This document shows, piece after piece, positions 30,218-38,777 of a DNA stretch of 64,000 nucleotides. A program made the translations under genes and the position numbers. Below the pieces are notes generated by a model. The model saw nothing but the letters and a program-made list of their open reading frames with translations, was not told where the DNA came from and did no database searches. Source of the stretch: Pseudomonas sp. MWU13-2105. GTDB taxonomy: Bacteria; Pseudomonadota; Gammaproteobacteria; Pseudomonadales; Pseudomonadaceae. Every line of letters begins with the position of its first letter. Positions within the stretch are counted from its first letter, which is position 1. The stretch spans positions 99,067-163,066 of the forward strand of contig NZ_JALLIY010000018.1 of the NCBI RefSeq assembly GCF_023242315.1, written 5' to 3'.

Positions 30218-31909
30218 ATGAGCGAAAGCTTTGCGGAACTCTTTGAAGAGAGCTTGAAGACCCTTAATCTTCAGGCTGGTTCGATCATCACCGGTGTTAT
30301 CGTTGATATCGATTACCAAGCTCGTTGGGTCACTGTCCACGCCGGTCTGAAGTCTGAAGCCCTGATCCCGCTGGAACAGTTCTACAACGATGCTGGCGAG
30401 CTGAACATCAACGTCGGTGACGAAGTTCACGTGGCGCTGGATTCGGTTGAAGACGGCTTTGGTGAAACCAAGCTGTCCCGTGAAAAAGCCAAGCGCGCTG
30501 AATGCTGGATCGTTCTGGAAGCAGCCTTCGCAGCCGAGGAAGTGGTCAAGGGCGTTATCAACGGTAAGGTTAAAGGCGGCTTCACTGTCGACGTTAACGG
30601 CATCCGTGCGTTCCTGCCAGGTTCCCTGGTTGACGTCCGTCCAGTGCGCGACACCACGCACCTGGAAGGCAAAGAGCTCGAGTTCAAGGTCATCAAGCTC
30701 GACCAGAAGCGCAACAACGTTGTCGTTTCCCGTCGCAGCGTCCTGGAAGCCGAGAACTCCGCCGAGCGTGAAGCTCTGCTGGAATCCCTGCAGGAAGGTC
30801 AGCAAGTCAAAGGTATCGTCAAGAACCTCACCGATTACGGCGCATTCGTCGATCTGGGTGGCGTCGATGGCCTGCTGCACATCACCGACATGGCTTGGAA
30901 GCGTATCAAGCACCCATCGGAAATCGTCAACGTTGGCGACGAGATCGATGTCAAGGTTCTGAAGTACGATCGCGAGCGCAATCGTGTTTCCCTGGGCCTC
31001 AAGCAACTGGGCGAAGATCCATGGGTTGCTATCAAAGCCCGTTACCCAGAAAGCACTCGCGTCACCGCTCGTGTTACCAACCTGACCGACTACGGCTGCT
31101 TCGCTGAGCTGGAAGAAGGCGTTGAAGGCCTGGTACACGTTTCCGAAATGGACTGGACCAACAAGAACATCCACCCTTCGAAAGTCGTACAAGTCGGCGA
31201 CGAAGTGGAAGTCATGGTTCTGGACATCGACGAAGAGCGTCGTCGTATCTCCCTGGGCATCAAGCAGTGCAAGTCGAACCCATGGGAAGACTTCTCTGGC
31301 CAGTTCAACAAGGGCGACAAGATCTCCGGCACCATCAAGTCGATCACCGATTTCGGTATCTTCATTGGTCTGGACGGCGGCATCGACGGTCTGGTTCACC
31401 TGTCCGACATCTCCTGGAACGAAGTGGGCGAAGAAGCCGTACGTCGTTTCAAGAAGGGCGACGAGCTGGACACCGTTATCCTGTCGGTTGACCCAGAGCG
31501 CGAGCGCATCTCCCTGGGTATCAAGCAACTGGAAAGCGATCCGTTCTCCGAGTACGTTCAAGAGAACGACAAAGGCGCTATCGTTAAAGGTATCGTGAAA
31601 GAAGTTGACGCCAAAGGCGCCATCATCGTTCTGGGTACCGATATCGAAGCGACTCTGAAAGCCTCCGAAATCAGCCGTGACCGCGTTGAAGACGCACGTA
31701 ACGTTCTGAAAGAAGGCGAAGAAGTCGAAGCCAAGATCATCAGCGTTGACCGCAAGAGCCGCGTGATCCAGCTGTCGATCAAGTCGAAAGACGTTGAAGA
31801 CGAAAAAGAAGCCATCCAGAGCCTGCGCGACAAGCCAGCTGCTTCGGATGCTCCAGTCGACACCACTCTCGGTGCTCTGCTGCGTGCACAGATGGAAAAA
31901 CAGAACTAA
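30218..31909 (+). CDS. rpsA: 30S ribosomal protein S1
   Basis: A 563-residue S1 with six S1 (OB-fold) repeats. The later ones begin with similar GxxVxGxVxxxxxxGAFVDL-type segments (for example VKNLTDYGAFVDLGG, VTNLTDYGCFAELEE and IKSITDFGIFIGLDG). It binds mRNA at the ribosome and is essential. Codon use is strikingly restricted (many GGC, CTG, AAG, GTT), as in highly expressed genes. An open stretch runs upstream, but AGGA before ATG 30218 and the MSESFAEL N-terminus fix the start. Confidence 0.97.
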   Translation: MSESFAELFEESLKTLNLQAGSIITGVIVDIDYQARWVTVHAGLKSEALIPLEQFYNDAGELNINVGDEVHVALDSVEDGFGETKLSREKAKRAECWIVLEAAFAAEEVVKGVINGKVKGGFTVDVNGIRAFLPGSLVDVRPVRDTTHLEGKELEFKVIKLDQKRNNVVVSRRSVLEAENSAEREALLESLQEGQQVKGIVKNLTDYGAFVDLGGVDGLLHITDMAWKRIKHPSEIVNVGDEIDVKVLKYDRERNRVSLGLKQLGEDPWVAIKARYPESTRVTARVTNLTDYGCFAELEEGVEGLVHVSEMDWTNKNIHPSKVVQVGDEVEVMVLDIDEERRRISLGIKQCKSNPWEDFSGQFNKGDKISGTIKSITDFGIFIGLDGGIDGLVHLSDISWNEVGEEAVRRFKKGDELDTVILSVDPERERISLGIKQLESDPFSEYVQENDKGAIVKGIVKEVDAKGAIIVLGTDIEATLKASEISRDRVEDARNVLKEGEEVEAKIISVDRKSRVIQLSIKSKDVEDEKEAIQSLRDKPAASDAPVDTTLGALLRAQMEKQN

Positions 31910-31928
31910 GTTCTGTAAGACCATGAAA

Positions 31929-31954
31929 AAGGGTGACTTCGGTCGCCCTTTTTT
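31929..31954 (+). terminator. Rho-independent terminator of rpsA
   Basis: AAGGGTGAC and GTCGCCCTT form a 9-base stem (one G-T pair) around a TTCG tetraloop, running into a six-base T tract. It lies 19 bases after the rpsA stop codon. Confidence 0.92.
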
Positions 31955-32093
31955 GTGCCTGCGATTTGCTGTTCAAAATCTGAAACGAATTCGAGGTGCA
32001 ACAGTCTCATCTATCGGTATAAAACGATTGTCGTCAGGAACGCTTGGTTTGTGCTCCATGGGTGGTTCAGGGGGCGCTTCAGTAAGGAAGGGA

Positions 32094-32375
32094 ATGAGCA
32101 AGTTAACGGTTGTCCTCGCGTTGCTGCTGCTTGCGGGGTGTGTCACGCAGTCCAGGACTCATGCCCGACATGGTGTGAGTGGTATCGAGATCGACTGCTC
32201 GGGGCTTGGGTCGGATTGGGACAAGTGCTACAAGCGGGCGGCCCGCGAGTGCAAGGCTCAGGGCTATAAGGTCGTCACCAGGTCCAGTGATGCCAAGGAC
32301 GAGGAGGGTGGATATCTTTTCGGCTGGAATCCGGCCGGCGCTGTCACTCGCACCATGCTGGTGATTTGTAATTAG
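32094..32375 (+). CDS. Small outer-membrane-type lipoprotein
   Basis: A 93-residue protein with a lipoprotein signal, MSKLTVVLALLLLAGC, in which the lipobox cysteine is residue 16. The mature part has two further cysteines (EIDCSGLG and ARECKAQG). No aspartate follows the lipid cysteine, so outer-membrane sorting is likely. AAGGAAGGGA precedes the ATG. Function unknown. It lies between the rpsA terminator and ihfB. Confidence 0.8.
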   Translation: MSKLTVVLALLLLAGCVTQSRTHARHGVSGIEIDCSGLGSDWDKCYKRAARECKAQGYKVVTRSSDAKDEEGGYLFGWNPAGAVTRTMLVICN

Positions 32376-32497
32376 GCAATCCTGTTCCTCGTTTCTTCTA
32401 CGTGCAGATAAGTCAATAGATGGGCTGTTCAAAACCCTCCGCTCATGCTAAAACCTTCGAAGTGCTTTCCTAGCTGCTTGAAAAAGAAGGGAAAAAT

Positions 32498-32791
32498 ATG
32501 ACGAAGTCGGAGCTGATCGAACGAATTGTCACCCATCAGGGGCTGCTTTCATCCAAGGATGTGGAGCTGGCCATCAAGACCATGCTTGAGCAAATGTCCC
32601 AGTGCCTGGCGACCGGCGACCGCATCGAGATCCGCGGGTTTGGCAGTTTTTCGCTGCATTATCGCGCTCCGCGAGTTGGGCGAAACCCCAAGACCGGGCA
32701 GTCGGTGAGTCTCGACGGGAAGTTCGTACCGCATTTCAAGCCGGGGAAGGAACTGAGGGATCGGGTGAATGAGGATGAGGATGAGGGCTGA
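32498..32791 (+). CDS. ihfB: Integration host factor subunit beta
   Basis: A 97-residue DNA-bending protein of the HU/IHF family. The N-terminus MTKSELIERIVTHQGLLSSK, the beta-arm region GRNPKTGQSVSL with the intercalating proline, and the VPHFKPGKELRDRVN C-terminus identify the IHF beta subunit. AAGGG lies eight to nine bases before the ATG. In pseudomonads ihfB marks the left edge of the O-antigen locus, commonly followed by lapA-type and wzz genes. Neither is present here. Confidence 0.96.
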   Translation: MTKSELIERIVTHQGLLSSKDVELAIKTMLEQMSQCLATGDRIEIRGFGSFSLHYRAPRVGRNPKTGQSVSLDGKFVPHFKPGKELRDRVNEDEDEG

Positions 32792-32841
32792 GTCACAAGG
32801 GGACCAGTCCTACCGCGATCCGATCAACTGGCTGTTTGCTG

Positions 32842-33987
32842 TCAGCCGATTATCGATTTTTGTTGTTGCTCAAAAGTGCTGTCCAGCGTCCGCACGGACA
32901 AAAAACGACTCTTCGTCCTATCATCCTGAGCAAATTCGGCCGGCAGTTCTCCCCAGAACAGCAGATGCCAGAGCCGCCATAGCTGCATCCAAGCCTCGAA
33001 GTCGGCACCTTTGCGTGCTCGTCCGGTCTGTCTTTGCAACGCGCTTCCCAGGGACTGTGCATAGAGCCGGCAAGCGCGGCAATCGATGTTGGGCGTGCAG
33101 CATTTGACCTCTCCGGCGTCCTGCAGGTCCACATGAAAGTGCCGATAGTGGGGCGTGACACGGGCCGCGCAGTTGGTGGCGTTACCTGTGCCCGGATCGA
33201 TATCGTACAACCCGTCCGGGTTATGCACCCATTGGTTGAAGTCATGGTTGTAGAGGATGGCATGGGGGTAATTCTCCATTGCCTCTGAAATCAATGCCTG
33301 TGAGCGCGCCAGCTCATCGGGGCCGAGTAGCAGGTTGTCGTCGCCCTGGCTGAAGCGAAAATAGTCTGTGCGGTCTGGTTGAGCCTCGTGCAGACGGTTC
33401 AGGTAGTCGGTTGTCGGGCTGTAATGATTGAAGCTCAGGCGTAAGCCTTTGTCGGCACAGAGCCTGGCTATTTCCGGAATATTGCTCAGGTTTTGCCGGG
33501 TGATGGTAAAGACGAAAATAGCCCTGGGATCGTTGCCGTAATTACGCACCTGTTTGGCAAAAATATCTGCGCCGCGCAGCTTGGCACTTTCCTCGGGAAG
33601 CCCCCACAACGAGATCTGCAACCGGTAATTCAGTTCCTGCGTCAGCTTTTTGGTGCCATTGGTGTAAATGACCCCGCGTGGGATGTGGCGAGCCATTACC
33701 ACCAGCTTGCTTTCCACCAACGAAGGCTCAGCGCCGGCCACCTCCGCATAGTTGATGCCCCGCGCCGCCTCCTTTGCAAAAAAACGATCGATTTGCTCAA
33801 GGTCGGTGACCGGAACATGGCCTTCGTGGTCGGAGCCGGCGAAGAACAGGCAGCCCTCGCACACCAGGTTGCAGGTATTGGACAGGTCGTACTGGGAGGG
33901 GCGGATGGGTAGCACGTGCTTGCGTAAATAACTGAAAAAATCGTGAGGGCTCGCGCCTTCACGAACGACATTCTCGGTACCAACCAT
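32842..33987 (-). CDS. Radical SAM protein of unknown substrate
   Basis: A 381-residue radical SAM enzyme. The iron-sulphur motif is CNLVCEGC, with cysteines at 39, 43 and 46 in CX3CX2C spacing. The rest of the barrel can be traced through AEVAGAEPSL, VIYTNGTKK and FVFTITRQN. The C-terminal part has a cysteine cluster, VKCCTPNIDCRACRLYA, suggesting an auxiliary cluster or SPASM-like element. Substrate unknown. It faces ihfB tail to tail and is divergent from the MBOAT gene, so it may be part of the polysaccharide locus or an independent insertion. Confidence 0.82.
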   Translation of the reverse strand: MVGTENVVREGASPHDFFSYLRKHVLPIRPSQYDLSNTCNLVCEGCLFFAGSDHEGHVPVTDLEQIDRFFAKEAARGINYAEVAGAEPSLVESKLVVMARHIPRGVIYTNGTKKLTQELNYRLQISLWGLPEESAKLRGADIFAKQVRNYGNDPRAIFVFTITRQNLSNIPEIARLCADKGLRLSFNHYSPTTDYLNRLHEAQPDRTDYFRFSQGDDNLLLGPDELARSQALISEAMENYPHAILYNHDFNQWVHNPDGLYDIDPGTGNATNCAARVTPHYRHFHVDLQDAGEVKCCTPNIDCRACRLYAQSLGSALQRQTGRARKGADFEAWMQLWRLWHLLFWGELPAEFAQDDRTKSRFLSVRTLDSTFEQQQKSIIG

Positions 33988-34207
33988 CTAAAAATCCCCG
34001 GGCGGCGTATTTTTATAAATAAGGCCTATGCTTCGCTTCCATGCAAGAAATTTACGTATCAGACAATGTGAAGCAGTCTATTCCATGGATTCGATATGGC
34101 AAATAGGCGATAGTGGCATCCTGCTTTTATTCTGGAAAAGATCGACGAAGTAACAGTGGCCGGTGCTCGGTTTATTGGCGTCAACCCCCCGATTTTAGAG
34201 ACTGTAT

Positions 34208-35794
34208 ATGTTGTTTAACAGCCTGCCGTTTATGCTGCTTGCCTCTGTTGTACTTGTCATCACCCTCGTGCTTCACCGATTTGGCACTCAGCCTCCCAAG
34301 TATTTCCTGATTTTTGCGTCCTTGGGATTTTATGCATTGTGGAACCCGGCCGATATACCTGTGCTGCTAATTTCCCTTTGTGCGAACTGGGTGATAGGGG
34401 AAGGCCTGTCAAAGCTGCAAGGTCGCCAGCGAGCCGTGCTGCTGGGCATTGGTATCTGTGCGAATCTGCTGTGGCTGATCTGGTTCAAGATCGGTTCGAA
34501 CGCGATGAGCTTGCTGAGCCTTGAATGGCAGAGTCTGCCGGTTCCTGCCGAGCGCCCACTGCCACTGGGGATTTCTTTTTTTACCTTTCAGCAAATAGCC
34601 TACCTGGTGTCGCTGTATCGCACGGGGAGCAAGGCCAAGGCGGTGGATTACACCTTTGTCATTTGTTTCTTCCCGCACCTTGTCGCTGGCCCTCTGGTTC
34701 GTCACCGGGACATGATTAAACAGCTCAATTGGCCTCGTACCTTTGCGTTGCGTTCAGCCAATGTGTTTGCGGGAAGTAGTCTGTTTATTATTGGTTTAAG
34801 CAAAAAAGTTTTGTTGGCCGATCCTTTGGGAGCCTATTCGCACCGTCTTTTTGGCCTTGCAGACAGCGGGCAGGCATTGGATATGCTCAACGCATGGATC
34901 GCTGCACTGGCGGGTTTCCTGAATTTCTATTTCGACTTTTCCGGTTATTCCGATATGGCGTGTGGATTGGCGTTGATCGTCGGCATTCGCCTTCCTTTGA
35001 ATTTCTATTCGCCGCTGAAGGCGGTGAGCATGGATGAATTCTGGAATCGCTGGAATATCACGGTGACGCAGTTCATCCGCGAGCATGTATTTCGGCCTTT
35101 GGCGGGAAAGCGACTGGTGATCTGGCGGCATCTGGCAGCCTTGCCGCTGACGATGATCGTTGCTGGTTTCTGGCACGGTGCTACATTCAACTACCTGCTC
35201 TGGGGGGCATTGCACGGTGCCATCGTGACTTACCAGCATGCCCGTCGCCTGATATTCCGTACCCCACCGCCGCGCAACCTGCCGGCAGGGCGGCGGTTAT
35301 TGAGTTGGGGGCAGACCCAACTGTTGTTGATCTGCCTGGGCTGTATTTTTCAGACGCGGACACTCGAGGGGGCATGGCAGGTACTGGTCGCCCTGTTCGG
35401 TTTTGGCGGTAGTGCCCAGGAAATTGTCCTGCCCTCAAGCTTTCACCCCACCTGGTTGAATGGCGGCGCGGTCCTTCTCGGGATGAGTCTGCCCGACAGC
35501 CTATCGGCGCTGCCGGGAACCATTGAGGCGTTGGGCCTGATCTGCCTGGCCTGGGCGATCTGCTTGTTTGCGCCCAACTCCATGCAGCTATTGGGGCGTT
35601 ATCGGCCCATGCTCGATTCGACAAATTTGCTTCGCCAAGGCACGATCCCCAAGCTATCGGGCGTGCGGATAGCGGGTTTACCCTTGGTCACACCGGGCAT
35701 TGGCTGGCTGCTCATACTCTCCTGTTTGTTGGCATTGACGTTGTTGCGCGTACTGTCCAATGCGCCAAGCCCATTCAACTATTATCATTACTGA
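34208..35794 (+). CDS. MBOAT-family membrane O-acyltransferase
   Basis: A 528-residue polytopic protein of the MBOAT family (AlgI/PatA-like). About eleven hydrophobic segments are visible, with the family's ISFFTFQQIAYLV segment near residue 123, a FNFYFDFSGYSDMA-like stretch (GFLNFYFDFSGYSDMACG) near residue 240, and the catalytic histidine in GFWHGATFNYLLWG near residue 320. Such proteins move acetyl groups across the inner membrane for glycan O-acetylation. The next gene, overlapping by 35 bases, encodes an SGNH-like partner. No clear ribosome-binding site. Confidence 0.88.
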   Translation: MLFNSLPFMLLASVVLVITLVLHRFGTQPPKYFLIFASLGFYALWNPADIPVLLISLCANWVIGEGLSKLQGRQRAVLLGIGICANLLWLIWFKIGSNAMSLLSLEWQSLPVPAERPLPLGISFFTFQQIAYLVSLYRTGSKAKAVDYTFVICFFPHLVAGPLVRHRDMIKQLNWPRTFALRSANVFAGSSLFIIGLSKKVLLADPLGAYSHRLFGLADSGQALDMLNAWIAALAGFLNFYFDFSGYSDMACGLALIVGIRLPLNFYSPLKAVSMDEFWNRWNITVTQFIREHVFRPLAGKRLVIWRHLAALPLTMIVAGFWHGATFNYLLWGALHGAIVTYQHARRLIFRTPPPRNLPAGRRLLSWGQTQLLLICLGCIFQTRTLEGAWQVLVALFGFGGSAQEIVLPSSFHPTWLNGGAVLLGMSLPDSLSALPGTIEALGLICLAWAICLFAPNSMQLLGRYRPMLDSTNLLRQGTIPKLSGVRIAGLPLVTPGIGWLLILSCLLALTLLRVLSNAPSPFNYYHY

Positions 35795-36851
35795 AGTGAT
35801 TACTCCTTTGGCGACACCTCTTTACATCCGCTTTCGACGTTCGGTTCTATGGCTCATTGCGATAGCGGCTCTTTTGGCGATTTTGGCTAATCTGTTCAGT
35901 GTGGAATTTGCCAAACTGCTTATTCAGCGGGGTTTTTGGCAGGAGAGTAAGGTCTGGAAGGGGTTATTGCTGGATACTCAGGAGTCGACGCCAGAAGTGG
36001 TGTTGGTAGGCTCCTCCAGGGTACAGAATCACTTCAATACCGAGTACTTCAGGCAAAACGGGCATCGCGTATTTAACCTGGGGGCGCCAGGTATTCTGCC
36101 CTGGGACTTTCCGTTTATGGTGGGACAGGCAGCCAAAGCCGCTGAAAAAACCGTGGTGATCAGTATTCCTGCCGAGATTCTACTCGGCGCGGTGGGTTGT
36201 CCGTTGCGATGGACCTTGACCGACATGGCATTCTATGCAAAACAAGCACCGACCTGTTTGCGGGGATTATCCCTTATTGAGTGGCTTGAGCCGTTACCGA
36301 TCAATGCGTTTTTCAGCGAGACGTTTCCCGATGTACATTATGACCCCTGCAATGAAAATAACAGGCGTTCACCGCTAAGCGAACTTCAGGCTGCCCGAGG
36401 CCTGGGGCTTTGTGAGGATGCGCGGGGACTTATGCTGTTGCGCTACAGTCGGCGTTGGGTCGCGGTCTTCCGCAATGGTGATGGATTGATCATTCCTGAT
36501 AACTATCCGCCGAGACAAGCGCAAGTCACTTGGCGTGATCAGCAAGAAGCGGATTTGCAACCCACGGTGCTGCGCTTTTTGAATGGTTTGGCCGATAGGG
36601 TCAGGGCGGAAAACAAGACACCGATTTTCGTTGTTGAGGCGGCCCCCCTGGAGCACCTGCGAATCCCGCATGGCATTATCGAGCGTGAGACGGGGGCTCG
36701 AACCTTGTATATGAATGAGCTCGGCTTTGCGGATGATGAAATCGCCGACCACGACCATGTCGGGATCAAGGGTAATGCTCGCTTGAGCAAACTCTTGTTC
36801 GAGCAGCTGTTTTGTACGACGAGCACTTCGTCAGAAAAGGGCTGCCCTTGA
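35760..36851 (+). CDS. Membrane-anchored SGNH-like acetyltransferase partner
   Basis: A 363-residue protein with one N-terminal membrane helix (about residues 28-48) preceded by arginines, and a large C-terminal domain expected in the periplasm. VVLVGSSRVQNHF near residue 80 looks like SGNH block I with its serine. DHDHVGIKGNA near residue 335 looks like block V with the Asp-x-x-His pair. Together with the adjacent MBOAT protein, this suggests a two-part O-acetyltransferase like those for alginate or peptidoglycan. The start could instead be the GTG at 35796, just after the MBOAT stop. No good ribosome-binding site favours either. Confidence 0.75.
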   Translation: MRQAHSTIIITEVITPLATPLYIRFRRSVLWLIAIAALLAILANLFSVEFAKLLIQRGFWQESKVWKGLLLDTQESTPEVVLVGSSRVQNHFNTEYFRQNGHRVFNLGAPGILPWDFPFMVGQAAKAAEKTVVISIPAEILLGAVGCPLRWTLTDMAFYAKQAPTCLRGLSLIEWLEPLPINAFFSETFPDVHYDPCNENNRRSPLSELQAARGLGLCEDARGLMLLRYSRRWVAVFRNGDGLIIPDNYPPRQAQVTWRDQQEADLQPTVLRFLNGLADRVRAENKTPIFVVEAAPLEHLRIPHGIIERETGARTLYMNELGFADDEIADHDHVGIKGNARLSKLLFEQLFCTTSTSSEKGCP

Positions 36852-36875
36852 CTCAGGGGCCTTGAAGAGGTTTTT

Positions 36876-37991
36876 CTACAACCTCAACCAGCGCCGGATA
36901 TTTCTGAACGGCTGTGTCAGAAGCCAGGAGTTGCTGCTTAGAAGTTGTCCGTATTGATGGCGGACTTCATCATACCGCTGGTTCACTGCCGTCAGCGCCG
37001 CATCCCGTTCTGCCAACAGCCCCAGGGGGCTCGCCAATTGTTCGCGAAGTTGTTGCTCAAGCGAGGCAATGAGTTGTTTCTGTTGTGCGCTATATTCTGC
37101 GAGCGCCTGAAGTTTAATGTCGCGCTCGTTGATCGAGTGTTGGTACCGGGACGATGCATGTTGGCTGATACTTGCCAACAAGCCAGGGATGATATCGGGG
37201 TCTTCGATTCCTAGAATCGAATAAACTTCCGGCACGGGTAAGTCAATACAGCCCAGCTCTTGCCAGGATTGACTGTCCAGTACAACCAGGCGAGCACTTG
37301 ACAAAGCATTACCGTCAATGTTGCGTGAGCGGCTCAGTCCGATATAAATCTTGCCATTTTGCACGCAAATGCCCCGGGTATAACCCTGCAGGAGCTTACT
37401 TCGCAAGAGTAAGCCGCTGCTGTCATACTCATGTAACTCTTTATTTTCGGAGTTGGCCAGTAACAAGTGCTCGCCTACGGCGCACAGGCTATGCGGTTGT
37501 GAGAGACCGTTGATAAGGCGTTCGCCGCTGTGCAGGTCCTGAACAAAACCTGCTTGGTCGGTATTGTCCTTGTATTGACGGGGCCCTGTGAAATCACCAA
37601 AGGCACTAAAGACCAGACGTTGATTCCACAGGGTCAGGCAGTTGAGGTGTTTCGCATCCTGCCCCCCGGCGAACGTCCAACGACGAACCTCTTCTGCATG
37701 TTCATCCAGTTGCAAAATTTCATTGCCGGTCGTGCCGACGGTATACAGATAGGGTTCTGCGAGCAGTACGTCATGAATATCATGAATGTGAGGGACATCG
37801 TATTGTTCAACGCGCTGGTCTTTATACAACACCAGCCCCTGGGGCTGTAAGCCTCTTAATAGAGTACTGCCGTTCAGGCTGATACCCGTGGTGTTGATCA
37901 TGTCCAGATGGAATGCCTGGTCCCGATGAATAAATAAAAGCCCACCTCCGTTGGGCGAGGAAACCAGGAGATTATCAAATAAATAGGGCAT
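36876..37991 (-). CDS. Beta-propeller-like protein with C-terminal coiled coil
   Basis: A 371-residue protein of unknown function. Residues 1-270 look like repeated beta blades (VPHIHDIHDVLLAEPYLYTV, SQPHSLCAVGEHLLLANS, LLQGYTRGICVQNGKIYIG), resembling DUF4915/TIGR03032-type proteins. Residues about 285-345 form a glutamine- and glutamate-rich coiled coil. The end, SNSWLLTQPFRNIRRWLR, is a tail motif common in polysaccharide-locus glycosyltransferases. A membrane role or glycosyltransferase tethering is possible. The ATG at 37991 is preferred over a TTG six codons upstream. It ends the long leftward run. Confidence 0.65.
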   Translation of the reverse strand: MPYLFDNLLVSSPNGGGLLFIHRDQAFHLDMINTTGISLNGSTLLRGLQPQGLVLYKDQRVEQYDVPHIHDIHDVLLAEPYLYTVGTTGNEILQLDEHAEEVRRWTFAGGQDAKHLNCLTLWNQRLVFSAFGDFTGPRQYKDNTDQAGFVQDLHSGERLINGLSQPHSLCAVGEHLLLANSENKELHEYDSSGLLLRSKLLQGYTRGICVQNGKIYIGLSRSRNIDGNALSSARLVVLDSQSWQELGCIDLPVPEVYSILGIEDPDIIPGLLASISQHASSRYQHSINERDIKLQALAEYSAQQKQLIASLEQQLREQLASPLGLLAERDAALTAVNQRYDEVRHQYGQLLSSNSWLLTQPFRNIRRWLRL

Positions 37992-38114
37992 GCGTTTCGG
38001 TACCTGCAAGCAAAAGTGACGAAAATGCAGTCATCGAGCACTTCTGGATTTCTAAAGTGATCGCGAACAACGCTGTTTACATGCACGTCCTTGTTCAGAT
38101 AACGGTAGAGCTGA

Positions 38115-38714
38115 TTAATACGAGCTGTCGATCAACGCAAGCAGTTGATCCACGCCGACCTCCAGGGCCATGTTTTGGGTGTCGATGCTCAGGTGAGGTT
38201 GCTCGGGGGCTTCATAAGGTGACGAAACTCCAGTGAAATTCAGCAGGCTGCCCGATCTGGCCTTGTTGTACATACCTTTCGGGTCGCGGGATTCGCAGAC
38301 CCCCAATGAGGTACTGACGTGGACTTCGCGGAAGTGCTCGGCTCCGATGATCGTCCGCGCCAGTGCACGATCCTGGGTGAAAGGGGAAATAAAGGCTGCG
38401 ATGACAATCAGTCCCGCATCATTCATCAATTTTGCCACTTCTGCTACGCGGCGGATATTTTCCGCGCGGTCCTCGGCACTGAAACCTAAATTGCTATTCA
38501 GCCCATGGCGAACATTATCGCCATCCAGTACGAAAGACAGTTGCCCCCTGTCCAGTAGACGCCGTTCCAACGCAAAGGCCAGGGTCGATTTCCCGGAGGC
38601 GCTCAAGCCGGTCAGCCAGAGGGTGATCGGCTTCTGCCCCAGCAACTGCTGACGGTCTTCCGCTGTCACCTGACTGGCGTGCCACATCACAAGTGGGGAT
38701 TGGGCTTCGGTCAT
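38115..38714 (-). CDS. cysC: Adenylylsulfate kinase (stand-alone CysC)
   Basis: A 199-residue APS kinase that makes PAPS from adenylylsulfate. The P-loop is GLSASGKST near residue 36. VLDGDNVRHGLNSNLGFS near 63 and the lid RDPKGMYNKARSG near 143 bind APS. In pseudomonads CysC is usually fused to CysN, and a separate copy inside a polysaccharide locus suggests PAPS for a dedicated sulfation or 3'-phospho step. I see no sulfotransferase in the window. It lies 63 bases after a glycosyltransferase gene on the same strand. Confidence 0.92.
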   Translation of the reverse strand: MTEAQSPLVMWHASQVTAEDRQQLLGQKPITLWLTGLSASGKSTLAFALERRLLDRGQLSFVLDGDNVRHGLNSNLGFSAEDRAENIRRVAEVAKLMNDAGLIVIAAFISPFTQDRALARTIIGAEHFREVHVSTSLGVCESRDPKGMYNKARSGSLLNFTGVSSPYEAPEQPHLSIDTQNMALEVGVDQLLALIDSSY

Positions 38715-38777
38715 AAAGGGGCGGTCCGTTGAATACGTTATGAGGTTTTATATCGGCCAGGTAGCAAGATACTGCAA

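Noticed and set aside
30203..31924. A 573-codon open frame opposite rpsA.
   Set aside because: The sequence is a reverse shadow of the S1 repeats with restricted codon use. It has no ribosome-binding site or family resemblance.
36867..36885. GAGGTT/AACCTC hairpin between the convergent SGNH-like and propeller-like genes.
   Set aside because: The stem is six bases, overlaps a stop codon and has no T run, so it is not a supportable terminator.
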